A DNA stretch of 53,348 nt, taken from positions 1 to 53,348 of IMG/VR virus record IMGVR_UViG_3300027822_000478. The stretch is one strand, 5' to 3'. The position numbers and the translations under genes are program-made. Every line of letters starts with the position of its first letter. Within the stretch, counting starts at the first letter, position 1. Under the pieces are notes generated by a model. That model was not told where the DNA came from and did not search any database. It was given only the letters and a program-made list of their open reading frames with translations. This DNA comes from a virus. This document shows, in pieces, positions 37,022 to 45,130 of the stretch.

Positions 37022-37774
37022 ATGAGTGAGTTTGATGCATTATTTGAATTAGGAAATGAAGATAGTGAAAAAGAAGGGGATGAAAATATATTTAAGGATT
37101 TATCAGAAGAGCAACGAAAAGTATTAATTGATAAGGCTGAAACAATAACGCAGGGACTGAAAAAAAATAGGGATGAAATATTACAAGAAAAGGAGTCAGA
37201 GGAATTAAAACGTAAGGAAGCGCAAGAGGAATTAGACCGGATTAATAAGGAGGTTGAGGATGCAAAGCAGAAGTTAGATGAAAGTGAGCGTTTAAAGCAG
37301 ATAGAAAATGCACAAAAAGGCAAGGATTTTGAGTCATGGAAAAAGTTATCACAAGAAAGCTTTGAAAGAGAAAAGGACGAGCTAGAAAAGAAATCACAGG
37401 AAAACTTTAATCGAGCTGAAAAATTATTGCAGGAAAAGGTTGATTTAACTTTATCAACAGCGATTAGTAAGATGAATGTCAGTACGGAGGGGTTCCCAGG
37501 AGTTCAATCATTACTCCGTAACCGCATGACATTAAGTGATAAAGGTGCGGTATTATTGGAAGGTGCTCCACTTGAAGAGTATCTAAAAACATGGGCGGAT
37601 AGTGATGAAGGTAAGTTTTATATAAAAGCCCCATTAAATGGCGGTAGTGGCTCAACCTCTGGAAGTAATACTGAAGTGCAAGGTAAAACATGGAAAGAGA
37701 TGTCGTTGGATGAAAAAGCATCATTAAGACGAAGTAACCCAGAAAAAGCGTTAGAATTACAAGGGCAAGCGTAA
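37022..37774 (+). CDS. Head scaffolding protein
   Basis: 250 residues. Residues about 25-145 are a highly charged coiled coil (Glu/Lys/Leu-rich), followed by STEGFPGVQSLLRNRMTLSD and a Gly/Ser-rich linker; the end contains KTWKEMSLDEKASLRRSNPE. Both segments are common in scaffolds that precede the major capsid gene. It guides head assembly and leaves before packaging. No protease gene was seen, so removal probably does not need cleavage. Confidence 0.75.
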   Translation: MSEFDALFELGNEDSEKEGDENIFKDLSEEQRKVLIDKAETITQGLKKNRDEILQEKESEELKRKEAQEELDRINKEVEDAKQKLDESERLKQIENAQKGKDFESWKKLSQESFEREKDELEKKSQENFNRAEKLLQEKVDLTLSTAISKMNVSTEGFPGVQSLLRNRMTLSDKGAVLLEGAPLEEYLKTWADSDEGKFYIKAPLNGGSGSTSGSNTEVQGKTWKEMSLDEKASLRRSNPEKALELQGQA

Positions 37775-37784
37775 CAAATAGCAA

Positions 37785-37802
37785 AAGCGCCAGGAGGCGT
37801 TT
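37785..37802 (+). other. Hairpin between scaffold and capsid genes
   Basis: AAGCGCC (37785-37791) pairs with GGCGTTT (37796-37802), loop AGGA. Only a few T residues follow, so partial termination or mRNA processing is more likely than full termination. The capsid gene has its own strong Shine-Dalgarno (AGGAGG, 37851-37856). Confidence 0.4.
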
Positions 37803-37860
37803 AATTAAGCAGGCAGGAGTCTCTTAATAAATTAGTAATTTTTAATTTATAGGAGGCTTT

Positions 37861-38871
37861 ATGGCCAGTACAAGATTAGCAGATATTTATGAACCACTAA
37901 CTTTTGCAGAAGCAATCGATGAAAAGTCAGTAGAGTTAAACGCATTTATAGCATCGGGGGTTGTAACAACTGACCCGATGATCAATGATCAGGCAGCAGT
38001 AGGAGGTCGTGTAGGCGATGTTATTGCAAATGCACCTTTGGCTACTGATGATCCAAATATTAGTTCAGATGATCCAACCGTTACCAGTACACCTAAAAAA
38101 TTAGGTGCGCATGTTCAGAAATGGCGACTAAGTGCATTAAATCAAAGTTGGTCATCAATGGATTTAGCTCGTGAGTTAGGTATTCCCAATCCAGTTCAAA
38201 ATATTACCACTAAAATAGGTAAGTATTGGGCGACAATTTGGGAAAAAAGAGTTATAGCAAAAACAGAAGGTCTTATTGCAGATAATGTTGCCAATGACTC
38301 ATCTGATATGATTGTTGATGTTTCAATAGAGGATGGTAATGCGGCTGTAGCTGCAAACTTAATTAGCGCGAATGCTGTACTTGATGCAAAACAAACGCTT
38401 GGTGATAGGGCTGATGATTTGTCAATTATTGCGATGCATTCTGTTGTTCATACTGCACTACAAAAGCAAAACTTGATTCAAACAGAACGTAACGCAGATG
38501 GAGTTATTTTGTTTCAAACTTATTTAAATTATCGTATTGTTATTGATGATTTAATGACTGTTGTTGCGGGTGGAACGTCTGGATTTAAATATACAACTAT
38601 ATTGTTTACTTCAGGTGCGATTGGCACAGGTAATGGTAAAGTCGATATGCCAACGGAACTTGAAAGAAAACCAGATACAGGTAACGGTGGAGGCCAAGAG
38701 ATTATTTATTCTCGTGAATCAAAGGTTTTTCATCCTTATGGTTTTAGTTTTACCAGCGCATCTGTAGCAGCTGAATCTCCAACAGCGGCTGAGCTAAAAA
38801 CAGCGGGAAACTGGGATCGTATCTGGCAGCGTAAAAATGTTGGAATAGCCGCGGTGATTACAAATGGCTGA
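37861..38871 (+). CDS. Major capsid protein
   Basis: 336 residues. ASTRLADIYEPLTFAEAIDE at the N-terminus, QAAVGGRVGDVIANAPLATD, and KKLGAHVQKWRLSALNQSWS with WATIWEKRVIAKTEGLIADN are typical of major capsid proteins in this group. It is the gene after the scaffold and has the best ribosome-binding site in the late region (TATAGGAGGCTTTATG), as expected for the most abundant virion protein. HK97-like fold is likely. Confidence 0.85.
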   Translation: MASTRLADIYEPLTFAEAIDEKSVELNAFIASGVVTTDPMINDQAAVGGRVGDVIANAPLATDDPNISSDDPTVTSTPKKLGAHVQKWRLSALNQSWSSMDLARELGIPNPVQNITTKIGKYWATIWEKRVIAKTEGLIADNVANDSSDMIVDVSIEDGNAAVAANLISANAVLDAKQTLGDRADDLSIIAMHSVVHTALQKQNLIQTERNADGVILFQTYLNYRIVIDDLMTVVAGGTSGFKYTTILFTSGAIGTGNGKVDMPTELERKPDTGNGGGQEIIYSRESKVFHPYGFSFTSASVAAESPTAAELKTAGNWDRIWQRKNVGIAAVITNG

Positions 38872-39013
38872 TGAACCTATTGTAAAGAAAAAGCCAGGGC
38901 CTAAGCCTAAAGATGAGCCAGTTGAAAAAAAGGAAGAGCCAGCAAAGGAAATTTCTCTCAATGATTTAAATAAGAGCGCAAGAGAGCAGGCAAAACGAAG
39001 TTCGTCTGAGTAA
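38864..39013 (+). CDS. Small Lys/Pro-rich head protein
   Basis: 49 residues, Lys/Pro/Glu-rich (VKKKPGPKPKDEPVEKKEEP), disordered N-terminally with a short helix near the end. It overlaps the capsid gene end by eight bases. Small proteins of this kind behind the capsid gene are often head-completion or decoration factors; not recognised here. Confidence 0.55.
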   Translation: MADEPIVKKKPGPKPKDEPVEKKEEPAKEISLNDLNKSAREQAKRSSSE

Positions 39014-39017
39014 TATT

Positions 39018-39455
39018 GTGGCATATTCAAGTGATGTTGATTTAATTAATGTAAAAAGAGATATTCTTTCTTTAGGTGTAGGTAGTTGGCTAGAGCAGCA
39101 TGATGAAGCTCAATTGCTTATCGATAGGGATTTAGAGGTCTCTTGGTTTCTCGGTGCGGCAAAAGAACGCCAAACATCAGATACTATTACATATCAATTT
39201 AATTCAGCATTACTTGAACCAACGCAATTAAAACGACTATCTATTTATAAAACACTGGAATTAGCTTATTTGTTTTTGGCTCATGAGTATGAAAGTGATC
39301 CATTTAGAATCGAAGTAGATACTTTTAAGCAACGCTACAATGATGAATTGTTAAGTTTATTAGCTGTTGGTGTTAAATATGATTGGAATGAGGATGCTAC
39401 TTATTCTGTATCAGAAACACAACGGCGTTCGCCTAGATTATTGAGGCGAATATGA
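39018..39455 (+). CDS. Head-tail connector protein
   Basis: 145 residues, GTG start. SSDVDLINVKRDILSLGVGS followed by helical segments LKRLSIYKTLELAYLFLAHE resembles gp6-like head-completion proteins that dock on the portal. Position between capsid and neck genes fits. The C-terminus is basic (RRSPRLLRRI). Confidence 0.65.
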   Translation: MAYSSDVDLINVKRDILSLGVGSWLEQHDEAQLLIDRDLEVSWFLGAAKERQTSDTITYQFNSALLEPTQLKRLSIYKTLELAYLFLAHEYESDPFRIEVDTFKQRYNDELLSLLAVGVKYDWNEDATYSVSETQRRSPRLLRRI

Positions 39456-39883
39456 GTGGTGTAGAGGTAAGAAGGAATTTTGATTTAAAATTAGAGGTAT
39501 CACAAGCTTTAGATTCTATTCAATATGATGCGCTTGCCTTAAAAACAATTGAAATCATTCTTGAAAAAACATCAAGTGGCGTGGATTTTGACAATAAACC
39601 GTTTGTTGAATATGCGGATTTTACAAAGAAAGTACGTAAAGAAAAAGGACTGCCAACATCTAAACCTGATTTATTTTTTACAGGGAACATGTTATCTGGG
39701 ATGACATCTATTGCAGATAATGATGGCGCTGTTATTGGATTTTTAGATCGAGATTCTAGCAATAAAGCCTATAGGCATGTCTTAGGTAATGGCGTTCCTG
39801 TTCGTGATTTCTTTTTTATCAATGATGATGATGGCGATGAGTTACTAGACCTTGCTATGTCTTTTTTTGATGACGCTATGTGA
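39452..39883 (+). CDS. Neck/tail-completion protein (gp10-like)
   Basis: 143 residues. LALKTIEIILEKTSSGVDFD, then a F-T-G-N-M-L-S-G motif and a region with DSSNKAYRHVLGNGVPVRDF are like HK97-gp10/virion morphogenesis proteins of the neck. Overlaps genes on both sides by one to four bases. Confidence 0.65.
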   Translation: MSGVEVRRNFDLKLEVSQALDSIQYDALALKTIEIILEKTSSGVDFDNKPFVEYADFTKKVRKEKGLPTSKPDLFFTGNMLSGMTSIADNDGAVIGFLDRDSSNKAYRHVLGNGVPVRDFFFINDDDGDELLDLAMSFFDDAM

Positions 39884-40323
39884 TGGAAAATTATTTAATT
39901 GCAGAATCATTAATTATAGAGAGATTAAGAGATCAAATATCGAATATTAGTGTTGTTTCAATTTCAGAGCTAGCTACAGTAACAACTAGAAGCCAGCTTA
40001 TTCCTGCAATTCAAGTTATTTATTCTGGGGATAAGATAGAGGCTGAAGGTGGCCAGGTAAGTGGACATATATTCGCAAGGCAAAAATGGTTAGTCGTTTT
40101 GGTTGTTAGAGATAATCGCAGTATTACTGATGGAACAACGGTAGATGTCGCAGGTGGTGAATATTTAATGCAGATTATTGTTGCGTTGTCAGGTTATCAA
40201 TTGTCGTCCGATCATGGTTTTTTACGTAGGGAATCATCACCCACCACACAATACAAAAATGGATTTGCTTATTTTCCATTAATGTTTAGTACAAAAATTG
40301 AAACAACAGGTTCTTTAATATAA
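39883..40323 (+). CDS. Tail terminator-like protein
   Basis: 146 residues from ATG 39883. The order ESLIIERLRDQISNIS, IPAIQVIYSGDKI and QKWLVVLVVRDNRS, followed by a final strand region, matches tail terminator proteins of the Gp37/DUF1834 type. These cap the tail tube and join it to the head. Confidence 0.65.
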   Translation: MENYLIAESLIIERLRDQISNISVVSISELATVTTRSQLIPAIQVIYSGDKIEAEGGQVSGHIFARQKWLVVLVVRDNRSITDGTTVDVAGGEYLMQIIVALSGYQLSSDHGFLRRESSPTTQYKNGFAYFPLMFSTKIETTGSLI

Positions 40324-40339
40324 ATATTGGAGTAAAAAT

Positions 40340-41326
40340 ATGCCTTCTAATGAAAATTCACGGGTTGATTATGAATCAGGAGTTACCCCGTTTACAATGT
40401 CAGCATTGATTGATTCAGGGGATAGAATAACATTTAATTCACAAGCCAGTCAGTTTTCAGAATCGGCTGGTAATTCACCAGATATAAAGCCAAATGGCAT
40501 ATTAACCGGCGGTGTTGTAATTCCTGCAATATCTGCAACGGATGATGCCATTGATATTGCAACGTTAACTTGTAATCTTAACGGTGTCGTGACAACCGTT
40601 GTTGCAAGTACTGATGAAGCAATAACACGGGCTGGTACAAATGTATCAAAAGTTAATTCAATAACCATAACAAATGCTGGTGCAATCGCTGTGCTTACAG
40701 GAACAAATGGCGCTACAGCAGCGTTTAGTGAAACAAGGGGCGCAGCAGGTGGACCGCCTTATATTCCGACGACAAGTATAGAAATAGCGCAAGTTAGGGT
40801 GACGGCCTCAGCCGCGGCACAAGTTACGGTTACTGAGATATTTGATGTGGTTGGAACACATACTGAACGTGCTGATTTTCCTGTGTTTACTAAAGCAAAT
40901 ACCACGGCAACGGTTAAGTTTGATGTGGCTTTACCTGCATCACATACAGGCGATGTCGCAAAAGGTGTTTATGCAAGTTATTCTGAGCCTGTTTTTACTG
41001 AACAAACGTTTGCAAATGATTTTGTTCCCGCAGAAACAACGCATTCAACATCCTCAACGCAAGTTTATGGTGCAACTATTGGTTCTAATTCACAAACATT
41101 AAATCAGGGTTCTTTTACTGCTATATTGAATAATGGCATAACTGATCCAATTTTATCTCGAAAAAATGATACGTTATGGTTTAGATATTTTCAGGATAAG
41201 TTTAAAACTCCGTTTATATTAACTCAAGGAAAGCTTGGTATTTCACGAACATTTGGTGCGGCGGACAATCCACAGGTAACATGTACAATTTCACCTGATG
41301 TGGCCAGTGTCGATAAGGCCGGTTGA
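40340..41326 (+). CDS. Major tail (tube) protein
   Basis: 328 residues, preceded by a good Shine-Dalgarno (TTGGAGT). Thr/Ala/Gly-rich beta structure throughout, with a central insertion (about 95-140) and a C-terminal tube-like domain (LWFRYFQDKFKTPFILTQGK). Position between tail terminator and tail assembly chaperone is the standard place for the tube protein. A decorating Ig-like part may be included. Confidence 0.72.
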   Translation: MPSNENSRVDYESGVTPFTMSALIDSGDRITFNSQASQFSESAGNSPDIKPNGILTGGVVIPAISATDDAIDIATLTCNLNGVVTTVVASTDEAITRAGTNVSKVNSITITNAGAIAVLTGTNGATAAFSETRGAAGGPPYIPTTSIEIAQVRVTASAAAQVTVTEIFDVVGTHTERADFPVFTKANTTATVKFDVALPASHTGDVAKGVYASYSEPVFTEQTFANDFVPAETTHSTSSTQVYGATIGSNSQTLNQGSFTAILNNGITDPILSRKNDTLWFRYFQDKFKTPFILTQGKLGISRTFGAADNPQVTCTISPDVASVDKAG

Positions 41327-41481
41327 TGTACATTTACATATTTGATGATGGTGGTGTTTATAAGACGGATGAATTTATAGAGGACGTAGATTTTAAGGAA
41401 TGTTTATATGTGGGCGTGGGAACACTTAAGGAATATGTTGGTGGTGAATGGATGGAAGTTGAATGCTATGAGGGTGCTTAG
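41326..41481 (+). CDS. Small hypothetical protein in the tail module
   Basis: 51 residues, acidic and beta-rich (MYIYIFDDGGVYKTDEFIED). The ATG overlaps the tail tube stop and its stop overlaps the chaperone start. Not recognised. Confidence 0.5.
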   Translation: MYIYIFDDGGVYKTDEFIEDVDFKECLYVGVGTLKEYVGGEWMEVECYEGA

Positions 41482-41930
41482 TGAGTTTTGACGTTCAAAA
41501 GTTTATGCGGACTCAATTTGAGCCACGTATTGAAATTGTAGATGTTCCAACATTAAAAGAATGGTTTAATGATGAGCCTAAATGGAAAGTTAGAGGGCAA
41601 ACTGCAAGTGAAATAGCAAAATCGTTTGAATCAGCAGGTCGAAATAAAAATCTTGATTCTATTATCAAAGCAATAAGTAATAGCCAAGAGCAAGTTAATG
41701 AATTAAAACACGCGATAGGCTTATCTGATAATGTACCTGATGATATTGTTAAACGACTTGAGCAACTGGTATTTTGCAGTGTTGATCCTGTTGTTGATAT
41801 GCCAGCGGCGGTAAAGTTAGCAGAAACGTTTCCTGTTGAATTTTATACTTTAACTAACAAGATAGTTGAATTAACGGGGTTAGGTATGAATGTCCCAAAG
41901 TTGAAAGCCTCTGGGAAAATTACAGCATAA
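41481..41930 (+). CDS. Tail assembly chaperone (G-like)
   Basis: 149 residues, GTG start. Located between the tail tube and the tape measure genes, where lambda G and its relatives lie. Helical, with MRTQFEPRIEIVDVPTLKEW and a sulphur-poor C-terminus. Near its 3' end CCCAAAG (41894-41900) is in the exact codon phase for -1 slippage, and the -1 frame is open through the next ORF, so a longer GT-type product of about 199 residues is expected. Tail chaperones bind the tape measure before tube assembly. Confidence 0.75.
   Translation: MSFDVQKFMRTQFEPRIEIVDVPTLKEWFNDEPKWKVRGQTASEIAKSFESAGRNKNLDSIIKAISNSQEQVNELKHAIGLSDNVPDDIVKRLEQLVFCSVDPVVDMPAAVKLAETFPVEFYTLTNKIVELTGLGMNVPKLKASGKITA
41894..41900 (+). 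promoter_or_regulatory. -1 programmed frameshift slippery heptamer
   Basis: C CCA AAG: both codons can re-pair one base back (CCC AAA). The -1 frame is open from 41870 to 42079. Confidence 0.7.
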
Positions 41931-41938
41931 GAAATAAG

Positions 41939-42079
41939 ATGACTTTATGTGATGCCAGGGGCAAGTTCTTATATGAGGCTTGCCCTTCTTTATTTCCAGA
42001 GGGTGAATTAACGAGTACTGAAGTGGTGTTATGGGAATTATTTTACAGAGAGCGGAATAGCAGAGCTAATAATGGCTGA
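41939..42079 (+). CDS. T part of the tail assembly chaperone GT fusion
   Basis: 46 codons from the internal ATG, but the frame is open upstream to 41870, inside the G-like gene. After slippage at 41894-41900 the reading continues through VESLWENYSIRNKMTLCDAR into this segment and stops just inside the tape measure start. LYEACPSLFPEGELTSTEVVL has the acidic/aromatic look of T-domains. It is more likely made only as part of the fusion than on its own. Confidence 0.6.
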   Translation: MTLCDARGKFLYEACPSLFPEGELTSTEVVLWELFYRERNSRANNG

Positions 42080-44780
42080 TTTAGAACGTACTGTTGAAAT
42101 TATATTTAAATCCATTGATCAGACAGGAAGTGGGTTAAGTTCTGTATCTGGAAAATTAAATGATTTTGAGCGTAGCATAGGTAAGGTCTCAGCTCCGCTA
42201 GCCTCATTAGCAGGCGATATTATAAAAACAGAAGCGGCAGTGCTTGGGTTAGCTGCGGCTTATGGGATTTATGCTGTTTCTGAGGCAGCAAAATTTGAAT
42301 CAGCGCAAATTGATTTAAATAAAGTTTTAAGTGATATTGATGCGCCTGTTGAGTCATTTACTAAAACAGTCTTTGAATTATCTGAAACATATGGTGTTGC
42401 ATCATCTAGTATTTTACAAGGCATTGCAAATTTTAAACAAGCAGGATTTACAGCGTCAGAATCTGCAAAACTTCAAAAGGATGCGCTGGATTTAGTTATT
42501 GCGGGTGATGTTGAAGCGGCGCGTGCGTCAGAAATATTAGTTTCATCATTAAAAGGATTTGGCGCTGGCGCTGATCAAGCCACACGGTTTATTGAAGCAT
42601 TGAATAATGTTTCGAATAAATATGCGACAGATTTAGCCGAATTAGCAACAGGCATGGGGCGTATTTCTCCTGTTGCACAGCAAATGGGGTTTACGTTTGA
42701 AGAAACAACGGGATTGATTACACCGGTAATCGAAGTTTTTAGAAGTGGCCCAGAGGCAGCCAATGCATTAAGAACAGGTCTATTGAAATTAATCGATGAT
42801 GCCAAGCCTGTTGGTGAAGCCTTAAAAAAAATCGGTGTTTCCCAGTTTGATGCAAATGGCGTTATGCGTTCAGGGAAAGATATATTTCTTGATGTCGCTA
42901 ATGCATTTAAAACTTTAGATCAAAATCAAAAACTTGTTATTACCTCTCAATTAGTCGGTATTGAACAAGCATCTAAGATGGTTTCTGTTTTTGATAATTT
43001 AGGGAAAGTTCAAAACATTACTTCGGCTGCAATGGAGCGCACTGGCAGTGTTACTAAAGAGGTCGAATTACGACTTAATAGTGCTGAAAAACAAGTAGAC
43101 AAATTTAAAACGACATTTAGCAATTTAGGGATTGTTGTTGGTGGAGAACTCCTAGATAATTTCAAAGGGGTCGCTGGCGGTGCGTCAGAGTTAACCAGTG
43201 CTTTTTCAGATATAGTAAAACAAGGCGGGTTAGCACCGTTATTTAATGCACTTAAACCGTTATTAGTTGATTTTGAAGCCACATTAAAAGGTATTGCCGT
43301 TGCTCTGCCTGATGCGTTTAAAGGTGTTGATTTTGATGGCTTAATTAAATCATTTCAAAATCTAGGCGGTGAAATAAGTAATATTTTCGGTGACTTGGAT
43401 TTAACTGATGCGCGAGATTTAGAACAAGCATTACAAGGTATTGTTGACTTTATTGCTTTATTAACTAATGCAACGGCAGGTGTTGTTGAGGGATTTAGCC
43501 CGTTTGTTGATGCAATAAAATCACTATTAGAATCATTAGCTGATGGCGATAACGATATGGTGGCTTTTGGTTCTAACTTAGTTGGCATGGGTGCCGCTGT
43601 AAATAAAGTCATACCATTGCTTGGTTTTTTGGGTGATACATTAAGCTTATTAGCTGATGTAGTGCTCGTTGTTGCGGGAGCAAGAGGATTTGCTGCCTTT
43701 GTTCCTGCTGTTAGCTCTGCTGCAACAGCCTTACTTACGTTTAATCCTGCTGCTGCCGCGTTTTCGGCTGCTATGGGAGCTATTGCTTTTGCCATTATTG
43801 AAAATATAAAAGCTTTTAACGATTGGCAGGATAGAGTAAAAGGAATTAATAAAGATGCACAAACCGCAGATGATGTAATAAAAAGATTACCGCAAACATT
43901 TGAAGAATTATCTAAAAAAGCAGGCGTTTCTATTAAATCAATGGATGATTTTAATAAAGCTGTTGAGGATGGTAAATTAATAGCGAATGAGGCAGAAGGG
44001 GGGTGGAAAGGTGCAGGTGAGGGCGTTAGGGATTTTGATGCGGAGGTGGAGGCGGCGCTTGGTAATTCAATCGAACTCAGAAAAGAAACAGAACAAAATA
44101 CAGCTTCATTAAAAGAAAGCGCTGAATCGACAAAGGCATTAACTCAAGTTACTAGTAATGCGGCGCAGGCTGAGGATGAATGGATAAAAACCATTGAAAA
44201 TGGTCAAGTCGTCTATACCAATAAAAATAGAACGCTAGACGATACTGGAAAAAATTTAAAAAAGGTTAAGGAAGAAACAGACAAATTATCTAAATCTGAA
44301 GAATTAGCAATAAGAAATGCGGCTGAATTAGAGCAAACACTTGTTAAATTAGCGAGCAATGAGCGAATAAAAGCATTAGAATTCTCTGCAAAAATAGAAG
44401 TGGCTAATGTTGAGGCGGATGCGAAGCGAGTAGTTGCGGCTTATGAAGCGATTTCAAGTGAAATTGTATCAACAAATGATTTACTCGGAACTTTAAATCA
44501 AGAGTTTGCAAATGCTAGTGGTTTTGATAAGTTAGCTATTGATGATCAAATCGATAAAGCAAATGATCGTGCAGATCGACTTTTAGATCAGCAAGAATTA
44601 TTAAATACTGCTAACGTTAAGCATTTGAATGCCCGTACAGCACAAATAGAACGCGGTGGAAGTGATATAACTATTAACGCAGATAATTTATCACCTGAAT
44701 TGCAAGCTGTATTAGAGTCATTAATTAATAACATACGCATTAAGGCAATTGCTGAAGGTGCTGCATTTATTACAGGTTAG
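42072..44780 (+). CDS. Tail tape measure protein
   Basis: 902 residues, by far the longest gene of the tail module. The N-terminal 330 residues match the PhageMin_Tail type (FESAQIDLNKVLSDIDAPVE, GITANFKQAGF-like block, MGRISPVAQQMGFTFEETTG). A hydrophobic, Ala-rich region (about 490-590) would lie in the membrane during DNA entry. The C-terminal part is helical and charged. Its length sets tail length, by the usual scaling around 1300-1400 angstroms; that number is only a rule-of-thumb estimate. Confidence 0.88.
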   Translation: MADLERTVEIIFKSIDQTGSGLSSVSGKLNDFERSIGKVSAPLASLAGDIIKTEAAVLGLAAAYGIYAVSEAAKFESAQIDLNKVLSDIDAPVESFTKTVFELSETYGVASSSILQGIANFKQAGFTASESAKLQKDALDLVIAGDVEAARASEILVSSLKGFGAGADQATRFIEALNNVSNKYATDLAELATGMGRISPVAQQMGFTFEETTGLITPVIEVFRSGPEAANALRTGLLKLIDDAKPVGEALKKIGVSQFDANGVMRSGKDIFLDVANAFKTLDQNQKLVITSQLVGIEQASKMVSVFDNLGKVQNITSAAMERTGSVTKEVELRLNSAEKQVDKFKTTFSNLGIVVGGELLDNFKGVAGGASELTSAFSDIVKQGGLAPLFNALKPLLVDFEATLKGIAVALPDAFKGVDFDGLIKSFQNLGGEISNIFGDLDLTDARDLEQALQGIVDFIALLTNATAGVVEGFSPFVDAIKSLLESLADGDNDMVAFGSNLVGMGAAVNKVIPLLGFLGDTLSLLADVVLVVAGARGFAAFVPAVSSAATALLTFNPAAAAFSAAMGAIAFAIIENIKAFNDWQDRVKGINKDAQTADDVIKRLPQTFEELSKKAGVSIKSMDDFNKAVEDGKLIANEAEGGWKGAGEGVRDFDAEVEAALGNSIELRKETEQNTASLKESAESTKALTQVTSNAAQAEDEWIKTIENGQVVYTNKNRTLDDTGKNLKKVKEETDKLSKSEELAIRNAAELEQTLVKLASNERIKALEFSAKIEVANVEADAKRVVAAYEAISSEIVSTNDLLGTLNQEFANASGFDKLAIDDQIDKANDRADRLLDQQELLNTANVKHLNARTAQIERGGSDITINADNLSPELQAVLESLINNIRIKAIAEGAAFITG

Positions 44781-44782
44781 TT

Positions 44783-45130
44783 ATGATTGCAATAAGCACA
44801 TTAACGTATGATATAGATGGCCATTTAATCTTATATGTTAATCCTGATACGGATTTTGGTAAAATGACTCGCCGTCATACTCGAACCGCTACATTAGATG
44901 GGGAGAGCGTTATTACTGATTTAGGTTATGCATGGTCAGATATGACTTTCAATATTAATGTTAGCCGGATTACTAACGAAGAACTTGAGCAGTTAAAGTA
45001 TTTAATTCAATCTTATCCAGTTTTATTAATCAGTACGAAAGAAGGCTGCTTTGAAGGTGCGCTTGATAGTCTAGATAGTCGGATTTACCCTATTTCATTT
45101 AATTTTTTGCCATTAAAAAAGGTTAGTTAA
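44783..45130 (+). CDS. Distal tail-type protein
   Basis: 115 residues, beta-rich (SDMTFNINVSRITNEELEQL). The first gene after the tape measure is typically a minor tail protein linking the tube to the tip. No family motif was confirmed. The next gene starts immediately after its stop. Confidence 0.6.
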   Translation: MIAISTLTYDIDGHLILYVNPDTDFGKMTRRHTRTATLDGESVITDLGYAWSDMTFNINVSRITNEELEQLKYLIQSYPVLLISTKEGCFEGALDSLDSRIYPISFNFLPLKKVS

